From contig CALQZZ010000015.1 in the NCBI GenBank assembly GCA_943350065.1, positions 1 to 9,894 of the forward strand: a stretch of 9,894 nucleotides of DNA, in the 5' to 3' direction. Both the position numbers and the translations under genes were made by a program. A model generated the notes under the pieces. That model searched no databases. It saw only the letters and a program-made list of their open reading frames with translations, and had not been told where the DNA came from. This DNA is from Candidatus Nomurabacteria bacterium. Lineage in GTDB: Bacteria > Patescibacteriota > Minisyncoccia > Phycocordibacterales > UBA9973. Below are positions 6,173-9,894 of this stretch, in pieces. Position 1 is the first letter of the stretch. Each line of letters opens with the position of its first letter.

Positions 6173-6222
6173 GACATCGATCTTCGGAATCGATGATGTG
6201 GGTTCGATTCCTGCCGGGCGCA
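6151..6222 (+). tRNA. tRNA-Arg (anticodon UCG)
   Basis: Acceptor GCGCTCG pairs with CGGGCGC with one G-T, the D stem is GTTC/GGAC, and the anticodon arm is TCGAT-CTTCGGA-ATCGA, giving UCG. The T arm is GTGGG-TTCGATT-CCTGC with G-T pairs. The discriminator is A and CCA is not encoded. Its first 22 bases are also the end of the HNH reading frame. I see no separate promoter between them, so it may be processed from the HNH transcript. Confidence 0.93.
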
Positions 6223-6428
6223 CAACGAAATCAATTCAAAAACTTAGCAAGTTGTCCTTTATTTTAAACTTTATAAAACAAGGATTTTATGCAAAACTGT
6301 GGATAACTATGTGTGTATTGTTGATAAAGGACACACATTTGACTGTCTGTTAAATCAGGTAATTTATATTGTAGCTTATATTATAAGGACATTTTGTATA
6401 AAAGACATAAAAACCTTATTTTAACAGT
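6223..6428. other. Non-coding region with a DnaA-box match and a hairpin
   Basis: This is the first part of a 368-base gap without a gene. It is A/T-rich. It contains TGTGGATAA (6298-6306), an exact match to the DnaA box read on the other strand (TTATCCACA), and the near match TGTTGATAA (6319-6327). The near match sits in the loop of a hairpin with arms ATGTGTGT (6309-6316) and ACACACAT (6331-6338). ATAAAGGAC and its complement also occur as a long-range pair (6253-6261, 6324-6332). A TTGACT (6339-6344) could be a -35, but no good -10 follows at the right distance. No coding frame is convincing. Confidence 0.35.
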
Positions 6429-6452
6429 AAAACGTTTCACGTGAAACGTTTT
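6429..6452. promoter_or_regulatory. parS-like centromere site (ParB-binding palindrome)
   Basis: A perfect 24-bp palindrome, AAAACGTTTCAC / GTGAAACGTTTT. Its centre, CGTTTCACGTGAAACG (6433-6448), matches the widely conserved chromosomal parS consensus TGTTTCACGTGAAACA at 14 of 16 positions; only the outermost base on each side differs. parS is bound by ParB, which with ParA positions the chromosome origin. No par genes are in the window. That this site is functional is inferred from the match. Confidence 0.65.
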
Positions 6453-6471
6453 GGGAAAGTTTCACGAATAA

Positions 6472-6516
6472 CACCTCACCCCTGACCCCTCTCCAAAATT
6501 TGAAGATTTTAGAGAG
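6472..6516. repeat. REP-like hairpin with C-rich flank
   Basis: A C-rich run (CCTCACCCCTGACCCC, 6474-6489) leads into a hairpin: CTCTCCAAAAT (6489-6499) pairs with ATTTTAGAGAG (6506-6516) with one mismatch around TTGAAG. Its base composition differs from the A/T-rich surroundings. This looks like a dispersed palindromic repeat. Without other genome copies this is a moderate call. Confidence 0.4.
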
Positions 6517-6577
6517 CGGAAACTCAGAAAATCTGTTAATTGTGAAACGTATCTATTTATTTTATAAAAATTAGAGT

Positions 6578-6583
6578 TATAAT
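6578..6583 (+). promoter_or_regulatory. -10 element for leaderless yraN transcript
   Basis: TATAAT (6578-6583) lies 7 nt before the ATG at 6591, so the predicted start falls at 6590. The -35 is weak (TTTATT, 6556-6561, spacer 16). There is no Shine-Dalgarno. Confidence 0.5.
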
Positions 6584-6590
6584 TATATTA

Positions 6591-7076
6591 ATGCCAAAAG
6601 TATTTACCTCTGAAACACAAAAGATAGGGGAAATAGGGGAGAATGTCGCCTGCAAGTTTCTCGTGAAACAAGGTTTCACTATTATTGAAAGGAATTACAC
6701 TAGAAAGTATGGGGAAATAGATATTGTCGCACAGCGACAGGAGAAACAGCTTGATAAACATACAGGAGAGGTTTCACGAGTAACAAAGATCTATTTTATA
6801 GAAGTTAAGGCTGTTACACGGGATCTTTCGGAAAAGACCCCCTCAGCCTTTGGCAGCTCCCCCTTATCAAGGGGGAGCAATGAATTCGATCGTTACAGAC
6901 CAGAAGATAATATGCATCCTTGGAAGCTAAAACGTCTTTCAAGGACAATTCAGACGTATTTGGTAGCAAAGAAGGTCCCTGAAGATGTCGAGTGGCAGTT
7001 TGACCTTTTGGTTGTCTCTTTAGATATGAAAGCAAAGAAAGCGAGGGTGAAAAAGATAGAGGATGTGATTTTATAG
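6591..7076 (+). CDS. yraN: YraN/UPF0102 family nuclease-fold protein with insertions
   Basis: The 161-residue product has the family pattern: KIGEIGENVACKFLVKQGF (11-29), ERNYTRKYGEIDIVA (33-47), YFIEVKAV (68-75), then HPWKLKRLSRTIQTYL (109-124) and EWQFDLLVVSL (134-144). The GEID and ExK residues (E42, D44, E71, K73) form the PD-(D/E)XK-like nuclease site. The substrate of this family is not settled. The usual length is about 115-125. Extra residues lie at about 49-66, before the third core strand, and at 80-108, where a palindromic repeat is translated (TPSAFGSSPLSRGS). Both spare the core, so it may still fold. The start is an ATG 7 nt after a -10 element. Confidence 0.85.
   Translation: MPKVFTSETQKIGEIGENVACKFLVKQGFTIIERNYTRKYGEIDIVAQRQEKQLDKHTGEVSRVTKIYFIEVKAVTRDLSEKTPSAFGSSPLSRGSNEFDRYRPEDNMHPWKLKRLSRTIQTYLVAKKVPEDVEWQFDLLVVSLDMKAKKARVKKIEDVIL
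6856..6878. repeat. GC-rich palindrome translated inside yraN
   Basis: GCTCCCCCTT (6856-6865) and AAGGGGGAGC (6869-6878) form a perfect 10-bp stem around ATC, preceded by a C-rich flank (CCCCCTCAGCC). It encodes residues about 89-96 of YraN and lies in an insertion relative to the family. It resembles widely dispersed CTCCCCC/GGGGGAG repeats. Confidence 0.6.
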
Positions 7077-7077
7077 G

Positions 7078-7113
7078 AAATAAAAATCCCTTGAACTGTT
7101 TCGTTCAAGGGAT
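7078..7113 (-). terminator. Intrinsic terminator of the lipoprotein gene (minus strand)
   Basis: ATCCCTTGAAC (7086-7096) and GTTCAAGGGAT (7103-7113) form a perfect 11-bp stem with a 6-nt loop. Read on the minus strand the stem runs into TTTTTATTT, a good T-run. On the plus strand no T-run follows, although the hairpin lies 9 nt after the yraN stop. Confidence 0.75.
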
Positions 7114-7147
7114 AATGAAATAAAATTAAAACTTATTAACCATATTA

Positions 7148-7786
7148 TTAAAGGGTAAAAATATAACAGCCTTCTTCCCATGTTTCAGGTATCACTGCAC
7201 ACAAGTGCCAGCGACCAAGGTCTCGGTTCCAAAGAACTGATACAAAAATAAATTCACCATCATTTTTTAAACAAGAAAAAAAATTTGAACCATTTTCTGT
7301 AATTAGTGTTCCTGGTTCACCATTTGGTTGTCGACATATAAAGACGGCCAGTGCTTGATAAAATTGCTGTTCATTTAAACTATTTTTTGAAATAAAATAT
7401 TTCATTTCAAAATCTTTAGACATACGCGTAGTCCGCCACATTTTTAATTTGGTTGCTTTCATGTTGGGAATATCAGCTAGTCCATTATAAAACCAATTTT
7501 TATAATTTGAATTATAATAAAAATTAGCAATAGAATATTCACTTATCTTATCGGAAAAAACTTTCTTGGGGTCAAAACCCTTGATAGAAGGAATTTGAAT
7601 ATTACACATAAAAATTATTGGATCATCTTGTATATATATATGTTTTTGATTTGTGCTGTCGAGATGGTCATTCAAAAAAAGTTTTGCATTGTTTTTGTGA
7701 CGATTTTCGTCATCTGTTGTTGGCCAGCAAGAAGATAGGGATGTTGTAGTGATACAAATTATTAAGGTAATTAAAGTTTTTTTCAT
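7148..7786 (-). CDS. Predicted lipoprotein of unknown function
   Basis: The 212-residue product begins with a lipoprotein signal peptide: MKK, a hydrophobic core (about 4-16), and the lipobox LSSC with the acylated Cys at 20. A polar linker follows. The mature part (about 190 residues) is rich in aromatic residues and contains C61, C151, C172, C196 and C207, possibly disulphide-bonded outside the membrane. I do not recognise the domain. The ATG is in an A-rich leader (AAATAAAATGAAAAAA) with no Shine-Dalgarno, about 36 nt after the predicted transcription start. The gene diverges from regulator B, and a copy of the shared operator lies between them, so control by that regulator is plausible. 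Confidence 0.8.
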   Translation of the reverse strand: MKKTLITLIICITTTSLSSCWPTTDDENRHKNNAKLFLNDHLDSTNQKHIYIQDDPIIFMCNIQIPSIKGFDPKKVFSDKISEYSIANFYYNSNYKNWFYNGLADIPNMKATKLKMWRTTRMSKDFEMKYFISKNSLNEQQFYQALAVFICRQPNGEPGTLITENGSNFFSCLKNDGEFIFVSVLWNRDLGRWHLCAVIPETWEEGCYIFTL

Positions 7787-7828
7787 TTTATTTGTTTTTA
7801 AATTGTTAATATACTTTTATTTACTTAT

Positions 7829-7857
7829 ATGATACATTATTTAAGTATAAATGTCAA
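7829..7857 (-). promoter_or_regulatory. Promoter of the lipoprotein gene
   Basis: On the minus strand: TTGACA (7857-7852, consensus), a 17-nt spacer, and TATCAT (7834-7829). The predicted start near 7822 gives a leader of about 36 nt. The shared operator site lies 24 nt upstream of the -35. Confidence 0.75.
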
Positions 7858-7881
7858 TTAAGGCTTTAAATATAGTCCTAT

Positions 7882-7898
7882 ATTAAACTAATAGTTGA
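7882..7898. promoter_or_regulatory. Probable operator, second copy, at regulator B
   Basis: ATTAAACTAATAGTT (7882-7896) is identical over 15 bases to the left part of the perfect palindrome at 2349-2367. The right arm departs after TAGTT (GA instead of TA), where it becomes the -35 TTGACT. The symmetric core is AACTA-A-TAGTT. It lies between the divergent lipoprotein and regulator B promoters. Confidence 0.6.
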
Positions 7899-7924
7899 CT
7901 ATAGGGTATGGTTTTTGTTAAAAT
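7895..7924 (+). promoter_or_regulatory. Leaderless promoter of regulator B
   Basis: TTGACT (7895-7900), an 18-nt spacer, and TAAAAT (7919-7924) with an upstream TGT, an extended -10. Six bases separate the -10 from the ATG at 7931, putting the predicted start on the A of ATG. The -35 overlaps the operator at 7882-7898. Confidence 0.7.
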
Positions 7925-7930
7925 AAGAGT

Positions 7931-8764
7931 ATGTTTCATAAAGGACATAAAATTGAAGACCTTATCCTCGAGATACTGAGTAACGGCTCAGTGGATACGA
8001 AGACTCTAATAGAGAAAATAAAACTTGTGAGGTTAAATACTAGTAAACAGGCTGTGTATAAAATATTGAAAGTTTTAAAAGAAAATGAAATCATTATTCA
8101 AAATAGAGAAGAAATTGCTATATCTAGTGTGTGGTTGAAGAAACTCGTTGATTTTGTTGAAAAGTCGAGATTGAGTTATAAAACAGAAAATAATTTAGAT
8201 ATAAATTTTGTTAATTTAAAACAAGGAGAAAAAGTTTCTTATAGTTTTAAAAATTTTGAAATTGCTGATATGTTTTGGGCACATGTCTTTGATATCCTGT
8301 TGGATATTACTCCATTCTCTTTTCCGATCTTTATTTACAATCCGCATGAATGGCCACTACTTGCTCGAACACAAAGTGAAACATATTTACTGAATAGATT
8401 GCAAAATATTAGCAAGAAACTTTTTTTACTAGTAGGGAACAGGACTCAGCTCGATATTGATGTAGGAAAATATTTTGATGGGGAAGTGACGAATTACTTT
8501 GCTTCGAATGAAACAGTTTTTCCGAAATCAAATTATTATGTAAACGTGTTTGATGATTTTTTAATCGAAGTTTGGCTCGATCCAAAAATATCTGCTGATT
8601 TAGATCTTTTTTATAAAGAAAATAAAGTACTCGATGAAAATTCAAAAAATAAAATTTTAGAAATTATAAAGCAAAAGGGAAGAAATAAATTAGTTATCAC
8701 AAGAAATAAAAGAAAAGCAGATACAATACGAAGAGTTTTCTCAAAGTTTTTTGTAATTAAATAA
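7931..8764 (+). CDS. Winged-helix DNA-binding regulator, paralogue B
   Basis: The 277-residue product has a predicted winged-helix domain (about 8-66; likely recognition helix TSKQAVYKILKVLK, 37-50, and wing EIIIQNREEIAIS). The second domain is the same as in the gene at 1500-2330. Shared landmarks are EKVSYSFKNFEIADMFWAHVFDI (100-122), FPIFIYNPHEW (131-141), LLVGNRTQLD (166-175), and the basic C-terminus ITRNKRKADTIRRVFSKFFVI (256-276). The FIEVWLD-like segment (210-217) and PHEW suggest a conserved pocket, but no ligand is known. It is leaderless and has the same operator as its paralogue, so autoregulation is likely. It diverges from a lipoprotein gene and is followed 38 nt later by a small gene. 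Confidence 0.85.
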   Translation: MFHKGHKIEDLILEILSNGSVDTKTLIEKIKLVRLNTSKQAVYKILKVLKENEIIIQNREEIAISSVWLKKLVDFVEKSRLSYKTENNLDINFVNLKQGEKVSYSFKNFEIADMFWAHVFDILLDITPFSFPIFIYNPHEWPLLARTQSETYLLNRLQNISKKLFLLVGNRTQLDIDVGKYFDGEVTNYFASNETVFPKSNYYVNVFDDFLIEVWLDPKISADLDLFYKENKVLDENSKNKILEIIKQKGRNKLVITRNKRKADTIRRVFSKFFVIK

Positions 8765-8802
8765 ATTGGTAAATAGGGGATTTGTATAGTAATATGTTTA
8801 CT

Positions 8803-9219
8803 ATGAATTCAGAAAGTAAAAATCTTGGTCCAGTGCATCATTTGGGTACTCCTATGAGTGAACATATAGGAAAACTTTCAGATGATTTTGTCGCTTCAGA
8901 TAGAGGTGAGAGTACAAATCCAGAAGAAATAAAAAAGAAATGGAGGGGTGAAATTAATGCAATGTTAAGAACATTAGAAGAGACACAGGAAAACATGCTG
9001 GTTAAATACCAAGTAGTAAAATCTCTTTTAAATAAATTTGCATTGGGGACTTCGGATAAAGGTTTTTTGGCTGAAATAGGTCTCCTTGTGAAAGAGTTTG
9101 ATGGGATAGATAAAGATTCTTTAGATTTTGAACCAAGTATGGAGAATCTGATAGATGAGATTGAAATTTTTTCTGAAAGATATCTAGAGAAATTTATGGA
9201 AAAAATAAAAGAGGACTAA
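8803..9219 (+). CDS. Small soluble helical protein of unknown function
   Basis: The product is 138 residues from the ATG at 8803. It is acidic, without membrane segments, and mostly helical by composition (long K/E/L stretches such as IKKKWRGEINAMLRTLEE). No motif is recognised. The same frame is open upstream to ATG 8794 and TTG 8782. I prefer 8803 because TAATAT (8790-8795) lies 7 nt before it, with TTGGTA (8766-8771) at 18 nt, matching the leaderless pattern in this window. AGGGGA (8775-8780) resembles a Shine-Dalgarno but is 1 nt from TTG and 13 nt from ATG 8794, both poor spacings. Read-through from regulator B (38 nt upstream, no terminator) is possible. Confidence 0.7.
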   Translation: MNSESKNLGPVHHLGTPMSEHIGKLSDDFVASDRGESTNPEEIKKKWRGEINAMLRTLEETQENMLVKYQVVKSLLNKFALGTSDKGFLAEIGLLVKEFDGIDKDSLDFEPSMENLIDEIEIFSERYLEKFMEKIKED

Positions 9220-9276
9220 AATATTTTCATTGTTTTTTACTTTAAATATGTTAAGCTTATTATGTTTTTGATACGA

Positions 9277-9347
9277 CGGGCTGTAGTATACCGGTAGTAC
9301 ACGTGTTTTGGGAACACGTTGACTGGGTTCGATTCCCAGCAGCCCGA
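9277..9347 (+). tRNA. tRNA-Pro (anticodon UGG)
   Basis: Acceptor CGGGCTG/CAGCCCG is fully paired, the D stem is GTAT/GTAC, the anticodon arm is CGTGT-TTTGGGA-ACACG with anticodon TGG, and the T arm is CTGGG-TTCGATT-CCCAG. The discriminator is A and CCA is not encoded (AAAG follows). A -10-like TATTAT (9258-9263) with TTTACT (9236-9241) lies upstream. Confidence 0.95.
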
Positions 9348-9396
9348 AAGAACAAACAAAAAACACCGCTTATGCGGTGTTTTTTGTTTGTTCTTT
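9347..9396. terminator. Long bidirectional terminator shared by tRNA-Pro and the facing gene
   Basis: A perfect 23-bp inverted repeat (9347-9369 with 9374-9396) closes a TTAT loop, with a GC-rich top (CACCGC/GCGGTG) and A- or T-rich lower arms. It therefore gives a T-run on either strand. It ends tRNA-Pro on the plus strand and the gene at 9370-9630 on the minus strand, whose last eight codons lie in the right arm. Confidence 0.88.
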
Positions 9397-9630
9397 GTTT
9401 TGAATTCTTTCTATCTCATCTTTCACTTCCTTTATTCTGGCATTTCTTTCAGCTAAACCTTTCTCTGAGGATTCTTTTAAATCTTCTTTAATTCCAGTTT
9501 TTAATTCTTTTTCACGAATTAAAACTGCTGCATTTTCTTTTAACTTTTTAATGTTTTCTTTATGCTCTCTTTGTTTAATAATATCTCCAACAAATGGTAT
9601 ATCTCTTAATGTAAATTTTTCATTATTCAT
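9370..9630 (-). CDS. Small coiled-coil protein of unknown function
   Basis: The product is 86 residues from the ATG at 9630. A short hydrophobic patch (FTLRDIPFVGDII, 6-18) is followed by a highly charged, alanine-poor helix that looks like a coiled coil (about 20-79). No family is recognised. An in-frame GTG at 9645 would add five residues, but it lies inside the promoter. The -10 TATAAT ends 6 nt before ATG 9630, so that ATG should be the first transcribed codon. The C-terminus (KEQTKNTA) and stop are encoded within the terminator stem. Confidence 0.7.
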   Translation of the reverse strand: MNNEKFTLRDIPFVGDIIKQREHKENIKKLKENAAVLIREKELKTGIKEDLKESSEKGLAERNARIKEVKDEIERIQNKEQTKNTA

Positions 9631-9636
9631 ATATAC

Positions 9637-9665
9637 ATTATACACCTATTTAAAATAAAAGTCAA
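9637..9665 (-). promoter_or_regulatory. Leaderless promoter of the small coiled-coil gene
   Basis: On the minus strand: TTGACT (9665-9660), a 17-nt spacer, and the consensus TATAAT (9642-9637). The predicted start is 9630, the A of the ATG. This is the cleanest promoter in the window, and it decides the start codon. Confidence 0.78.
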
Positions 9666-9729
9666 TAGTAGACATTATTTTTGATATTTTGTCAAAACAG
9701 GCTAGCTTTTTATGATTAAAATGCTAATA

Positions 9730-9735
9730 TATAAT
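9730..9735 (+). promoter_or_regulatory. Possible -10 element for tRNA-Gly(UCC)
   Basis: TATAAT (9730-9735) lies 9 nt before the tRNA 5' end. The matching -35 position holds only TTTTTA (9707-9712), so the promoter is partly supported. Confidence 0.4.
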
Positions 9736-9744
9736 TATTGATTT

Positions 9745-9815
9745 GCGGGATTAGTTTATCGGTAAAACAACAGTTTTCCAAACTGTGGTGAAGAGTTCGA
9801 CTCTCTTATCCCGCA
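9745..9815 (+). tRNA. tRNA-Gly (anticodon UCC)
   Basis: Acceptor GCGGGAT/ATCCCGC is fully paired, the D stem is GTTT/AAAC, the anticodon arm is ACAGT-TTTCCAA-ACTGT with anticodon TCC, and the T arm is AAGAG-TTCGACT-CTCTT. The discriminator is A, followed by CAC, so CCA is not encoded. With the GCC isoacceptor at 5521-5591 it covers the glycine codons. Confidence 0.95.
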
Positions 9816-9820
9816 CACGA

Positions 9821-9856
9821 CAATAAAATTACAGGCTTCGGCCTGTTTTTTTATTG
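9821..9856 (+). terminator. Intrinsic terminator after tRNA-Gly(UCC)
   Basis: ACAGGC-TTCG-GCCTGT (9831-9846) is a stable tetraloop hairpin followed by a run of T (9846-9852). The outer arms CAATAAAA and TTTTATTG extend the dyad to 9821-9856, with two unpaired positions on each side. Confidence 0.85.
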
Positions 9857-9867
9857 TATAACTGTTC

Positions 9868-9894
9868 TTGACTTTTAGCTTAAAATAGTATATT
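9868..9894 (+). promoter_or_regulatory. Promoter of a gene beyond the right edge (partial)
   Basis: TTGACT (9868-9873) is followed after 17 nt by TATT at the last four bases, the likely start of a -10 cut by the window end. It comes directly after the tRNA terminator, so a new plus-strand unit probably begins beyond 9894. Confidence 0.4.

Noticed and set aside
6223..6590. A full replication origin (oriC) call
   Set aside because: There is only one exact and one near DnaA box, and no dnaA, dnaN or unwinding-element pattern is evident. The parS-like site is kept, but an origin cannot be supported from this window.
5165..6878. CRISPR array or insertion sequence as the source of the GC-rich palindromes
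   Set aside because: There is no regular repeat-spacer spacing, no cas gene, no transposase and no flanking target duplication. Isolated REP-like elements explain them better.
8782..8796. TTG at 8782 or ATG at 8794 as the start of the small helical protein
   Set aside because: The AGGGGA upstream is badly spaced for both (1 and 13 nt), and a -10-like element fits a start at 8803. The alternatives remain possible but are less supported.

Overview
The window is AT-rich, compact and non-ribosomal, and it looks like chromosomal DNA from a member of the Candidatus Patescibacteria (CPR), most likely Parcubacteria-like. This is inference from several features: two paralogous winged-helix proteins of a type I associate with that group; GC-rich palindromic repeats translated in frame inside conserved genes (cca and yraN); four tRNA genes none of which encodes the 3' CCA; almost no Shine-Dalgarno sequences; and many promoters placed so that transcription should start at or next to the start codon. 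No 16S or ribosomal protein gene is present, so the taxonomy stays tentative.

Layout. 1-1500: the tail of a gene, then two small four-helix membrane proteins. Each has its own strong terminator and a near-identical promoter (TTGCAA-17-TAAAGT), so they look like repeated one-gene cassettes. 1500-3800: a winged-helix regulator (minus strand) diverges from a two-gene operon encoding a single-pass membrane protein and a WG-repeat protein. 3836-5591 (minus strand): a tRNA-Gly(GCC) gene lies 20 nt upstream of the CCA-adding enzyme that must finish it. 5717-6222: an HNH endonuclease-like gene whose last codons lie inside tRNA-Arg(UCG). 6223-6590: a 368-base gap with a DnaA-box match, a parS-like palindrome and a REP-like hairpin. 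6591-7076: a YraN/UPF0102 nuclease-fold protein carrying a translated palindromic insertion. 7148-8764: a lipoprotein gene diverging from a second winged-helix regulator, paralogous to the first. 8803-9894: a small soluble protein, tRNA-Pro(UGG), a small coiled-coil protein on the minus strand, tRNA-Gly(UCC), and the promoter of a gene beyond the edge.

How the parts fit. The most system-like signal is the regulator pair. Both genes share fold and length, and both have the same 15-base sequence (ATTAAACTAATAGTT, part of a perfect 19-bp palindrome at the first gene) overlapping the -35 element of a leaderless promoter. Each faces a divergent gene for a membrane or lipoprotein product of unknown function. 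This suggests autoregulated, cross-talking repressors that control cell-surface genes. The parS-like palindrome is the other standout, as it hints at a ParB-binding centromere and proximity to the replication origin.
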